Shown here: one piece after another, positions 11,036 to 21,437 of the stretch
Position numbering within the stretch: position 1 is the first letter of the stretch
Layout of the letters: the number at the start of each line of letters is the position of its first letter
Assembly: GCA_958510825.1 (NCBI GenBank)
Contig: OY294044.1
Span: 77,918,895-77,982,894 of the forward strand
Source: Brachypterus glaber
Taxonomy: Eukaryota; Arthropoda; Insecta; Coleoptera; Kateretidae
Direction: 5' to 3'
DNA length: 64,000 nucleotides
Notes under the pieces: generated by a model
What the model saw: the letters and a program-made list of their open reading frames with translations, nothing else
The model's database searches: none
What the model was told of the DNA's origin: nothing
Translations under genes and position numbers: made by a program

Positions 11036-11836
11036 ATAGAACATTTGTTTACGATCTAAAATAAATAAATAAATTTCAGACAGTAATGTTATAACCTTAC
11101 AAGGTCTCAGCACGGATCGTGCAAAAAAATAATAATTTAATTTTGTAAACAAGTGTATTTTTTGAAAAGCAGTGGCTCATACAAAGTTTAAATTTTTTAT
11201 CATAATACCAATTATTATTATTGCAGCTTACTAAAAACTATTTAGGTTTTGATTTACCAAAATCAGTTTTTCTTTCGTGCACCTTTTCTCTGTTTTTCCA
11301 AAATAGCTTGACAGTTCATTTTCAAAAAAATATTTGGTAAAATTAGTAATGCGTAAAGTCAAGCATATCTGTTTGAGAACCACTGCTTCAATAAAATTCA
11401 ATAGAGCTCTGTACAACTAGAATCATGAAACAGAAGACGTCTACCCTATCTCTATCTCATTTGTGCACGGCACGCCACTACCAACTTAAATAAATTAAAA
11501 AAATATTGCATTTTTTTCAATTTTTATCAAAAATTTCCGTTGATTTTTGTAAATAGCTAAAGAAATGAATATTTTTTGCTAAGAAATAAAACTGATGATT
11601 TAATAGTATAATAAAGAATGAAATATAAATCCTATTAATTGTTCTTAGGTTGATTGCTTAATCTATTTATTTATTTACAAAACATAACCTCAAATACGAA
11701 AAGGTAGATATGAATTTATTTATTGTTTATAATTATTATTAACTATATATTATTATATATTTTAATATTGTTACCAGTTTCTACATTTCAAGAAATTCAT
11801 TTTATGACGAGCGTTATTTCTGTTATAGCTACCAAA
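11036..11836. other. Intergenic, nothing recognised
   Basis: AT-rich and noncoding. The 61-codon minus-strand frame at 11231-11416 has no recognisable similarity. Confidence 0.4.
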
Positions 11837-11902
11837 ATGCCAAGATGTTTTTACAAGGTTTGCAAAAGTCCAAAAGAATTTCGCCTAGGCTTTAAATCTA
11901 AG
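11837..11902 (+). pseudogene. THAP-like zinc-finger first exon
   Basis: ATG at 11837 reads MPRCFYKVCKSPKEF then RLGFKSK, and ends exactly at AAG followed by GTATAA, a plausible splice donor. THAP domains begin with Met-Pro-x-Cys-x(2-4)-Cys, which fits here. In insects such first exons belong to THAP proteins and to P-element- or Kolobok-type transposases. No continuing exon (Cys-x2-His, AVPTIF box) was found downstream within the next kilobase, so this is either an orphan exon or a gene whose next exon lies far away. Confidence 0.45.
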
Positions 11903-12649
11903 GTATAAAGAAAGAACTTACCTTTGGTAAACAATATTTAAATATAAAAACTCGTAAAAGTACTATAATAGTCAATAAAACCACAATATTCAGTAAAACA
12001 CACAAAAAACTGAAATCAAAACAATATCAAACTCAGCTCACACAATGACAGTGGCTAAAGAAAATGGCGTTACTGACAGTGCAGCCAACATAAAACCTAG
12101 GAGATTTTTTTTTCTTTATGTTGGTGATATTACTTCTATCCTTTTTGGGTAGAACTTTTGTCCCTGTCTAATCTAAATGGAAAAATCTCCATTAGTATAA
12201 CTGAATTTAATAAATTCTGGTTAAATAAATACGCACTCAAATAATAAAAAAAATTTTAACGAATATTTTATTATGAATTTTGATATATTAAGAACTCCAG
12301 TTGTCTTCAAATTGAAGACTTCAATACTCATACTCATTTAATACGTATGTTCAAATTTACCCTAAAACTGATTTTAACGTTTTGTTTTCTGTTTTTTTTT
12401 TTCTCGAAAATGGAAAGAGACATGTAAACTTTGCAAACGGATTCAGAATCCTTAAAAAATTGGTTGATGTTGCAACATGTTGGTTTGGACTCTATTCTTC
12501 ACCATTCGCAAAAGTATTTCGCATAAGAAGTTGCTATGGTACAACCAATCGCATATTAGCTTCTTTAGCAAAAGCGTAGCTAATTATTTTTGCGAAAGGT
12601 CAAGAATAGAGCTGCTGGAAGTCTGCAGATGAACTTTTAATATTATTTA
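11903..12649. other. Intergenic, nothing recognised
   Basis: No supported coding. A frame at 12382-12579 shows no similarity I recognise. Near 12300-12330, CTTCAAATTGAAG is a small palindrome. Confidence 0.4.
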
Positions 12650-12804
12650 CCAAACAACATTATTCCTGATTCTCAGTATGGCTTCTTACCTGGAAGATCG
12701 ACCTTAACAAATCTGCTCAGCAAACTTTATGATTGGACTGCAGCTGATGAACGTGGTGAACCAATCGCCATATTCTACCTAAATTTCGAGAAAGCTTTGA
12801 ATAG

Positions 12805-13209
12805 ATTTATTATTCCATCAATCTATTTTCTAATCATCGTACAGAGTGATATCGGTAGACTGACACTTTCGGGCTTCTGGCCCTCTTCAGTACCAAGAGT
12901 CAACTCTGCACGCTGATTAAGAAAACGTTTTTAGACTTTACTCGCAAAAGGAATATAGTCATTAGATTGATGTAGACTTGTGCGCCATCTATTTCTAGAT
13001 GTAGACAACTACTCATACCTCTCCTAATCTGGAGACTTTGAATGGTAGCAAGTTGAAGACTTGTGTGTCTCAAGCACATAGTACCACTAACGGGTGGTGG
13101 ACTTTACTCGCAAAAGGAATATAGCCATTAGGTTGATGTAAACTTGTGCGCCATCTATTTAATATATCACTGTACGATGATTAGAAAATAGATTGATGGA
13201 ATAATAAAT
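12805..13209. mobile_element. 405-bp MITE inserted in the LINE relic
   Basis: The 44-46-bp terminal inverted repeats begin ATTTATTATTCCATCAATCT (12805) and mirror to 13209. They differ by a 2-nt indel near the inner end. The interior holds two direct copies of a roughly 60-bp block (GACTTTACTCGCAAAAGGAA ... GTGCGCCATCTATTT) at about 12935-13000 and 13098-13162. It also holds the hammerhead-like motif on the minus strand at 12842-12908. No open reading frame. Confidence 0.85.
12842..12908 (-). ncRNA. Hammerhead-ribozyme-like motif (candidate)
   Basis: Read on the minus strand, 5' to 3'. Helix I outer strand is CAGAGT, then an internal loop TGACTC and helix I inner strand TTGGTA. The core box is CTGAAGA, which fits the hammerhead consensus CUGANGA. 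Helix II is GGGC/GCCC with loop CAGAA. The second core box is GAAA. A 7-nt segment is followed by TC at the expected cleavage position (GTC then TACC). The strands close as TACCGA (pairs with TTGGTA, one G-U), TATC loop and ACTCTG (pairs with CAGAGT). Helix III would be one A-U pair, with G-G at the next position where C-G is usual. Activity is therefore doubtful or would need a dimer. The fold is seen in the sequence; function is inferred. Confidence 0.5.
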
Positions 13210-13954
13210 TAATATTTTTATAATTTTGTTTAAAATTAAAAATTTCTCTCCTTAGCTTTAGATAGAGTTCCTATCACTAGATTGCCCATTGTAATAAATC
13301 ATAGTGGTATCCGAAAAAAAAGTTTGCTAATACTGGAAGACTTCCTCAAGGTCCGTATAAGCTTATCACTGTCCCAACTCCTCGAAGTGTTCAGCGGCGT
13401 CCCTCAAGGATCGATACTAAGTCCCCTTTTGTTCATAATTTATATTAGCTATTTAGCTGCTTTTGCTGCATTTGATGCAAATTCAAACGCTCTTTTGCGG
13501 ATGATAGCAACTTTTAAAAAAGCCTGGTCAAACACAGACGCCTCTGAATGACACAAAATGCGTGATCCTACAACTAGGACGTCATAACCCAAAGCATTAA
13601 TACTTTATAAGTTGAGTTATAAGTAATCTGTCAGTGAATGTGTAACTATTTGGGAGTGATCATCAGTGAGGACCTTAAATGGGAAACGCATATAAACACC
13701 AACATCAAGAAATTGAACAGCTTCACTTACAAAATTTCTAAAGCATTTAAGGACTACCCTCCCAAAATGATATTGAGGCTGTACAAAACATACATTCATC
13801 CCAAACTGGAGTATGTGCAAACCACCTGGAGTCCTTACTATGCCAAAGACATTGAGGCTGTAGAAAAAGTCCAACGTAGGCTCACCAAACTTTCTCAAAA
13901 ACTCAAAAATTTGCGATATGAATCAAGACTTTTTACTTCCCACTATTTTTGTAA

Positions 13955-14460
13955 AAATACCCAGAAATATTTGTAAAAATCCCCAGAATATTTAAAAATC
14001 CCCAGAAACGTTGGAAAAATCCCCATAAAATTTTTTAAAAATCCTCAGAAATTTTTTTAAAAATCCTCAGAAATTTTTGTAAAAATCCCATATAGATACT
14101 TAAAAAAAAACCCAGAAATTAAAAAAATATCCCTAGAAATGTTCGTTAAATTCCCCAGAATATTTTGTAAAAATCCCCAGAATATTTTGTGAAAATCCTA
14201 AATTTTTTTTCCCAGAGCTTAAAAAATTCCTCAAATAATTGAAAAACTCCCCAAAAATAAAACAAATCCCCAGAATTGTTCGTAAATATCTTCAGAGTAT
14301 TTTTTTATAATGCCCAGAATATTTAAAAATTCTCCGGAAGTTTTTGTAAAAATTCCCAGAAACTTTTGTAAAAATCCCCAGAAATTTTCGTAAAAATCCC
14401 CAGAAGGGTAAAAAATTGCACAAATAATTAAAAAATTTCCCAGAAATTAAAAAAATATGA
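13955..14460. repeat. Minisatellite, about 20-25-bp units (AAAATCCCCAGAA)
   Basis: About 20 degenerate copies of a unit like TTTTTGTAAAAATCCCCAGA. It directly follows the LINE relic and may have started at its 3' region. Noncoding. Confidence 0.8.
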
Positions 14461-15299
14461 AAAAATAAAACCTGATGAGATTTAACTACAGTTAAATTAG
14501 ATTAAATTAGCATGCTAATGGTTCTTTGAGGGACGATTTGAGGGGGGGGTGTAGCAAATTTCACCTTCACACCCACTTCCCCACCACAACAAAAACCTCG
14601 GATCGTCCCTGGTTCTATGATATGCAGAACTTGAACTACGAGAATCCACGGTCAGTTTTTTTTCCTTTTAGCTAACCTTATAACTAACCGAGGGTAGGCG
14701 TGCATAATGATTTAATTAACAGTAATACTGTAAAATATAATTAGTTAAAACAAAATAATAATTACAATTTAGGGTTTTGGATTTTCGGCAATTAAGTTTC
14801 ACAAAGCGCCAAAGATTAGGGGACATTTGTAAACACATGTAAATCCATAACGACATATCGTTGAAGTAACCCCCATATCGATCTGTCCAATTAAGAATTC
14901 TTATGTCATAAATCATTTTGACAGCTCAGTTGAGACGCGTACCGACGCTATTAAACTAAACTTAGGTACCCTAATTATCATAAACAGTTACCTTCAGATC
15001 CCCAAAATGCTTACTTAGGAAAGTTTTCCATTAAATACCGGATAATATTGTATTTTGAAAAAATGTGATCACTTGTAAAATTTTAGCGCACTTCCCTAGA
15101 ACCTTTCCTATCTCTAAGAAAAATACCAGGAGCTGAATTTGTTTAGACAACGTTTTTAAAAGCATCACAAAAAAAGACAGACCTAAATGCTCCTCTATCT
15201 CAAAAACATTTTTCTGCATAAAAGATCGGAATTTCCCTATAAAAAATTTCGGATTCAAACAGATTGAAAATAATATCTAACTGTTTGGACTTTTGTTTT
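14461..15299. other. Intergenic, nothing recognised
   Basis: A G-run/C-rich patch near 14530-14610 (GGGACGATTTG mirrored loosely by CGGATCGTCCC) may be a small inverted-repeat remnant. The two short minus-strand frames (14716-14916 and 15031-15258) have no recognisable similarity. Confidence 0.35.
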
Positions 15300-16640
15300 A
15301 ATCCGTTTTTGGAATAGCATTTGCGAATTAAAAATTTTTATTTTTAATCTTTTTGATACTGAATCAATTCGCAAATTCTAATTGAAAATTACTTTTCAAT
15401 TCTCAAAAACGGATTCAAACAGGTTCAAATAGTTAGATATGTGAAATTGGAAAGTCTTAGCATATGTTAAGACCTTTATGCCATATGTAGGTATAGCATA
15501 AAAAGTTGCCGAGTCCATGGTTTAAAGAAGCTCGGCAAAGCATCCTATCCATTGAAAATCGTATAATGTGTATACAATTTCCTTTTGGTAATTTACTTAA
15601 CATACACCATCTAGATAAGCTTATATCAACTTTTTTTATGCAAACGTAGGTGAGAAGCAAATAAAAATTTTAATAAGCATTTGCGAATTAAAACGGATTA
15701 AAAATATGTTATTTTTAATCTGTTTGAATCCGATTCAATTCGCAAATGCTAATTGAAAATTAACTTTCAATTCTCAAAAACGGATTCAAACAGGTTCAAA
15801 CAGTTAGATATGTGAAATTGGAAAGTCTTAGCATATGTTGAGACCTTTATGCTATATGTAGGTATAGCATAAATAGTTGCAGAGTCCGTGGTCTAAAGAA
15901 GCCCGGCAAAGCACCCTATCCATTGAAAATCGTATAATGTGTATAACATTTCCTTTTGGTAATTTACTTAATATACACCATCTAGATAAGCAAATCAAAA
16001 TTTTAATACGCATTTGCGAATTAAAACGGATTAAAAATATTTTATTTTTAATCTCTTTGAATCCGAATAAATTTGCAAATGATAACTAAAAATTACTTTT
16101 CAATTCGAAAAAATGGATTCAAACATGTTTAAACAGTTAGATATGTGAAATTGGAAAGCTTAGCATATGTTGAGACCTTTATGCTTTATGTAGGTATAGC
16201 ATAAATAGTTGCAGAGTCCGTGGTCTAAAGAAGCCCGGCAAAGCACCCTATCCATTGAAAATCGTATAATGTATATACAAGTGGTAATTTACTTAACATA
16301 CACCATCTAGATAATCTTATATCGACTTTATTTATGCAAACGTCGCGACGCCTCGGTGAGAAGCAATTCAGAATTTTAATGCGCATTTGCGAAGTAAAAC
16401 GGATTAAAAATATTTTATTTTCAATCTGTTTGAATCCGAATCAATTTGCAAAAACGGATTCAACAGGTTTAAACAGTTAGATATGTGAAATTGGAAGGTC
16501 TTAGCATATGTTAAGACCTTTATGCTTTATGTAGATATAGCATAAATAGTTGCCGAGTCCGTGGTCTAAAGAAGCCCGGCAAAGCATCCTATCCATTGAA
16601 AATTGTATAATGTGTATGCGAAGAGAAACGAATTAAAATA
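15300..16640. repeat. Tandem array, four units of about 330-370 bp
   Basis: The landmark GTTAGATATGTGAAATTGG occurs near 15431, 15804, 16136 and 16469. The landmark ATTGAAAATCGTATAATG recurs with the same order and spacing. Each unit contains CATTTGCGAATTAAAA and its mirror AATTCGCAAATG around an AT-rich block, and GAGTCCGTGGTCTAAAGAAG. The last unit is truncated. This is a satellite-like array with an internal hairpin in each unit. Short frames inside are repeats, not genes. Confidence 0.85.
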
Positions 16641-17010
16641 TAATGGGTATTTGCAAATAGCAGCTAATTAAAAATAAGATTGCGCATAGATAGATACAGA
16701 CAAATTAAAATATATTACGCATTTGCAAATAGAAACGAATTTAAACACCATATGTAAATTAAAACGAATTAAATTTAAATAGCAAATGCAAATTAAACGA
16801 ATTGGAATGGATTAATATTGATTTTTCTGCAAATAGAAATACATCAAACTAATTTAAAAGGGTTAAAAATATTTTATTTTTAATCCGTTTGAATCTGAAA
16901 TTTTTTATAGGGTAGTTAAAAATGATATTCCGCATGTACAAATAGAGACGAATTAAAATATGTTACGCATTTGCAAATAGAAACGAATTAAAACATGATA
17001 AATTTCGTAG
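16641..17010. repeat. Degenerate CGCATTTGCAAATAGAAACG repeats
   Basis: At least six spaced copies of ATTTGCAAATAG and GAAACGAATTAAAA follow the tandem array and look like its decayed edge. The motif contains ATTTGCAT-type octamers in both orientations. Confidence 0.6.
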
Positions 17011-17323
17011 AATAGAGATAAAATTGTTTTATTAAAAATTCAAAATGATATAAAATTGTTATGAATCAATTTTTTTAAAGAAATTAAACATTTGGTTTGG
17101 ACTTTGTGTTATATTGCAGCAGTTTTCTAAATTCCAAAAGAGTGAGACCACCGTTGAAGTTTTATCAAATAGACCGAGAAGTGATTCCATTACGATATCT
17201 ATTATGTCCTGATTGAAATGAAATTGACACATCTGCTACTTAGAAATCGCCACACTAGTTGTGACGCAAAGAGGACTCCGGGACAGGGCAGTATTAATTC
17301 GGGATCTTGTATAAATCTATCAT
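17011..17323. other. Unassigned, slightly GC-richer stretch
   Basis: Unique-looking sequence. The minus strand is open for about 50 codons (MESLLGLFDKTSTVVSLFW), but I recognise no family. Confidence 0.3.
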
Positions 17324-18115
17324 TATACTATTCACAGCGCGTAGCGCTAGAATAGTTGGCAAGTCACTAAAACTTAATTTGTTTGCAAGATTAGCGTGAG
17401 CGCGTTTACGCGCTAGAAAAAAATAACACGGTAGTTTCGATTTTTTCAGAATCCTCAAGAAACTTCCGTCCGTCCGGTGTCACGTTTTTTGTGTACACAT
17501 AACTCAAGAAAAAATTATCCGATCGACACATTTTTAGAAAAAATCAAGTTCTATTAAAGTAAGATTAGGTACCATTGTTTTTGAAATTAACCTCCCCTAA
17601 AACAAAAAAGTTGTGGAGGTTAAACTTTTTAAAAGAATCATTTGGACTTTTTGCAAAAAAAATTATAAATAGAAATTTTTCGATTTTTAAATTCTATTTT
17701 TTTTTTCGAAAGAGGTGAAAATGTTTAAAATTATAATTCAAAAATAATATTTGTCAAAAAAAAATAAATAAATAAATAAATTAAAAAAATATATTTTTTA
17801 TTTTTTTTTTCAGAAAAGTTTCTTTTTTCGAAAAACAAAAAAAAAATCTGAAATCTGATCTTAAGATCGTTTTTTTGATTTTTTTAAAAGTTTAACCTCC
17901 ATAACTTTTTAGGGGAGATTAATTTTAAATTAATTTTAGGGGAGATTGATTTCAAAAAACAATAGTGATCTTCCTTTCATAGAACTTGATTTTTTCCTGA
18001 AAATGTCGTGTCCATCTGATAATTCGTTCTTGAGTTATCGTGTACACAAAAAACGTGATATCGGATGGACGGACAGACGGACACTTTTTTTTTCATGAAA
18101 CACATTTTATATATA
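17324..18115. mobile_element. Foldback of the GTCCG family
   Basis: It starts TATACTATTCACAGCGCG. The left arm (about 17460-17640) contains CCGTCCGTCC, GTGTCACG, CGATCGACAC and AACCTCCCCTAAAACAAAAA. The right arm (about 17886-18090) repeats these in reverse, ending GGATGGACGGACAGACGGAC and TTTCATGAAACACA. The loop holds T/A runs with AAATAAATAAAT. No coding frame. Relatives lie at 3470-3655, 42240-42490 and 61432-62726. Confidence 0.75.
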
Positions 18116-18121
18116 TAGCAT

Positions 18122-18783
18122 ATCGTCGGCTAAGAGCTAAATTTACCTAAACCTATTTTTTTTCTGTATTTTTACAGAATCAGATTCAAATTTTCTTACT
18201 CTATGTTTCTGTTTAAAATTAACTTGTATTAAATCAATACCTACCGATAAAAAGAATAAAAACTAAACATTTTAGAGGTAAAATTATCCAAACCGACTAT
18301 AAAATTGTAAGTAAAGCACTCAAGTGTTTTAGCTAGACTTTTAGATGGCATTTCTCACCATTGACATCAGGCAGTAATATAATAGGGATACTTTTCAATT
18401 AAAACATGATAGTTCTGTACAGAAATTGATCTAATGAATATCATAGATATAATAAAAAATATGTACACAAAAAAATAAGATATACAAACATCTTTTAAAT
18501 ATCATAAATTTAAACTAGATTTCGTATCCCCTTATGTATGGCCTTAGGTTTAGGTAAATTTACCTGTAAAATGTGTGTCATTTTTAGAGTGTCAAGTACC
18601 TATACCGATTTTCGTTGAATTTAAAATAAAATAGAATGAAATGATTTAAATACATTAACGAATTAAGTGTTCTTTAAGGTACCAAAAAAGTATAAACATA
18701 AATTTTAAAATCGGTTTTTACGTTTTCTGAAAAATTTGAAAATGTTGAGATAGGTAAATTTACCTTTTAGCAGACGATAAGTT
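18122..18783. mobile_element. About 660-bp MITE with 25-30-bp terminal repeats
   Basis: The left end TCGTCGGCTAAGAGCTAAAT TTACC is mirrored by GGTAAATTTACC and TTTTAGCAGACGA at the right, with a few mismatches. The motif GGTAAATTTACC (itself a palindrome) also occurs near 18550. It directly abuts the foldback at 17324-18115. No coding frame. Confidence 0.65.
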
Positions 18784-19429
18784 TATTTCCCACATTCACC
18801 TTAAAATTTTGAATTCCTAACAAATATTTTCCTTGATCCATTCCTGCATTTTTGTTTGTCAATCTGGGTATCTCTAGATGTGTTTGCTGGATGCACCGGA
18901 ATCGTTGTGTATGCAATAACCGGAGGGCAATTGGGATCCGGGGCATGTCGTGAGAGTTCATCGGGGACGTCAATTCCAAAGTGGATGTGGACTGTTCAAG
19001 ATTAGATCTTGTGCAAATACGATTAAAATGATCGCTGATTATTCTGTTGACTAAGAACGAAATGACAGTATAACATAACGTGTACGGAAACTGATTTACA
19101 CTCATCGGCGAATTTCCAGTGCTCGCATAGGCGCCGCATCGATTCTATCGTTGACGCGAGGTTTTAAATATTTACATTTTTATTTTCTTCGAAAAACACC
19201 GATATATTTACATATTTATAGTTAATATGTATATTCAATATTGTTGTGTGTAACAAATTAGTCGTCAAATGTTTCGATTTAGTGACCTTTATAAAAATTT
19301 CCCTCATAATTCGGCAAAATTATTCCGTAAGCCTATGTTTCTCTGTTTATTTTCAACGTTGATGAGTCATAACTGAATTTATTCCGATTAATGCTGATTT
19401 ATTTCGCATGGGCGAATGTTTAGCACGAG
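18784..19429. other. Unassigned stretch, part GC-richer
   Basis: 18830-19140 is less AT-rich than its surroundings (GGATCCGGGGCATGTCG, GGCGCCGCATCGATTC). A 112-codon minus-strand frame (18767-19105) and a shorter plus-strand one overlap here. Neither resembles a family I know. It may be an old exon or an element end. Confidence 0.3.
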
Positions 19430-19827
19430 ACACGCAGCGGCGGGTTCGGAAAAGTCACGAATTCAAGAAAGATACTTCCCGACAAGTTATGTACACTATT
19501 TTTTCTACCACCCCAACAAAAATAAAATTATTTAAAATAAATATTATTTACTGTAAATAAAGATTAATTAAATTATTATTATTTTAATCTATAAGGTTTA
19601 TTAAAATTAATTAACTATTAAAAAACACCAGCACTTCACAGAAAAATAAATAATTTACCTGTAGTTTTTTCTAAAATTCCGAATTTGTATGCGTCAACCT
19701 TGATAAATAAATTTAAATTTACCTTGGTCTTTTTCATTGTTTATTTAGATTAGACTTTGACAGTTGAATTTGATTACGTTTTGTTCATTTAAATTGTTGT
19801 TATCTAATAGAAATTAATAGTATATTA
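19430..19827. repeat. Cassette-like end sequence, then AT-rich DNA
   Basis: GACAAGTTATGTACACTATT followed by TTCTACC at about 19478 is shared with 35349-35376 (ACGAGTTATGTACACTATTT). Downstream is A/T-rich and ends with a GACAGTTGAATTTGA motif. No gene. Confidence 0.4.
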
Positions 19828-19955
19828 TGTACCTAGTATGCAAACTATTCTTTAGTGTTCGAGACTGAAGTTTTTTTTGCTGAGACGGAGTCGAGGCAAA
19901 AAATCAGTCGAGAACACTTAAGACAGTTCGCATACGTGGTGCATATAGTTTTTTT
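19828..19955. repeat. Imperfect hairpin cassette
   Basis: TATGTACCTAGTATGCAAAC, TTTAGTGTTCGAGACTGA and a T run are mirrored by TCAGTCGAGAACACTTAAG, AGTTCGCATACG and TGCATATA. The loop is CTGAGACGGAGTCGAGG. It resembles the cassette at 9715-9872 in layout. Confidence 0.6.
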
Positions 19956-20674
19956 TTCTACTACCTAAAGCTAGTAACTCCAAATATCAGTTAGAAATAA
20001 AGTTTAAAAATTATTTTGACGTTGCTGTCAGTTTGACAAATAAGTTGAAAAAAGTTCTTAGTTGTCTTAAAAATTTTTCATTATTGACCGTCGTCAATAA
20101 ACAAAGCTTAACAACTGTCAATAATAAATGAGTTCACTGATTTTATTGGTTGCCAAGGTAAACAAGCCTTGACAACGGTAGATAATATGTAAGCTAGCAC
20201 TTAATTAGGTAGTAGAAAAAGGATTTATAATTTAGAATTATACTAAGTTCTAAAAAAAAAGATCAGGATAGCTTTGCTTTTCCACACATATATCCGTATA
20301 TTCATTGTTAAACTTAATAAAAAAAAACAAAGTCTATTTTTTTTTCGATTTAGTTGTTTCCCAAGGGTCTATATTTAAATACTTAAATACATAAATCTAT
20401 TTTATATTTTTTTAAACATAACTTGTCATATCTATTCTACAGCAATTATATAGCAACGTGAGCAATAAACATGTTATCTAATCTATCATAATATGTTCTA
20501 AGAAAGCAAGGCAATTTTTATCTATTTTTTTTTTCGGGTATTTTTTATACGACAGAATTATTTTAATTTCGATCTTAGTCCTTGAATTATCCCCGATTAA
20601 ATCCTCGGAACCGTTTCGTAGAGATAAACGATCCATTGTGCTTAAATATTTGACTAATTTTATTAACAGACCAG
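19956..20674. other. Intergenic, nothing recognised
   Basis: Several TTGACAA/TTGTCAA half-sites occur between 20010 and 20180 (GTCAGTTTGACAAA, GACCGTCGTCAATAA, CAACTGTCAATAA). No coding frame. Confidence 0.35.
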
Positions 20675-20995
20675 AAATTCGTCAAATTAACTTGCAATTT
20701 GGATTCATTACTATGGCACCTGAGCTTAAAATAATTAAGTATAAATATAATTATATGATTACTACTGGTCAGATCGTGGTATTCATTTACCGGGGTCTCG
20801 CAAAAATTAGAATTAAAAAAACTATTTTTTAAAGTAAATTAAAACTTGAAACTATATTTGTCTAACCGGTTTGTGACTACGATAACTCAAAAAACTTCAA
20901 ATTTGAATCATAGGTTCCTTAGCCAAAGTTCACCGCTGGGATTGTGACAATTTTTTCGTAAAAATCCAATTGGGGAAGGTCATCAAAGTTATTTC
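20675..20995 (+). repeat. Dispersed direct repeat, copy 1 (about 315 bp)
   Basis: It opens AACTTGCAATTTGGATTCAT and includes GGCACCTGAGCTTAAAATAA, TTTACCGGGGTCTCG and CTAACCGGTTTGTGACTACG. The same order, with about one mismatch per 15 bases, occurs at 23432-23743. No coding function recognised. Confidence 0.8.
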
Positions 20996-21437
20996 CTTAA
21001 AAAAAAATATTATATATATACATAACTAATAATACTTCTCCTAGTACATGTACGTATAATAGCACTTTTTTTTTTGGCAGCAGCATCTTTTCAAAATGCT
21101 ACATATAATAAGCTTAATTATAACTAAATATCTTACAATATTTTTTTTAATTATATTTAACTAATGACTTTATGTTTATTTAAAACTCCCAATTAGCAAA
21201 CTCGGGGCGCTTTAAACTAAAGACAAATTAATAATCCCATCTATCATGTCCAACCAGAAACTTTGGTCTCAGACTATAAATACATTTTAATTATAAGCAT
21301 CATGTATCACAGGCAATGTTTCGCTGCATTCTAGCGAGGAAAAAACAAAACGATTAAAAAACTAATGGGAAAATGGGAAAAGAACGCACAGAAAAAGAAT
21401 ATTGAATAAACAGAAATTATCTGGTAGATTTTCTCTC
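20996..21437. other. Intergenic, nothing recognised
   Basis: AT-rich with short TA runs near 21010. No supported feature. Confidence 0.4.

Larger units (their letters stand above)
12650..13915 (+). pseudogene. LINE reverse transcriptase relic, interrupted by a MITE
   Basis: Fragments of one non-LTR reverse transcriptase in order. At 12653-12804: PDSQYGFLPGRST then PIAIFYLNFEKAL (finger/palm motifs, the catalytic Asp apparently changed to Asn in YLNF). At 13255-13440: ALDRVP, then GVPQGSILSPLLFIIYIS. At 13494-13505 in another frame: FADD, the catalytic core. At 13638-13910: LGVIISEDLKWETHIN and LEYVQTTWSPYY (thumb and connection). Several frameshifts separate these. The MITE 12805-13209 sits exactly inside the palm motif. 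AGCTTTGAATAG before it and AGCTTTAGATAG after it resemble a 12-bp duplication of the target. The clade is CR1/Jockey-like, not resolved. Confidence 0.8.

Noticed and set aside
18767..19105. 112-codon minus-strand frame as a gene
   Set aside because: No recognisable domain, no supporting splice or start context, and its 3' end runs into the terminus of the MITE at 18122-18783.
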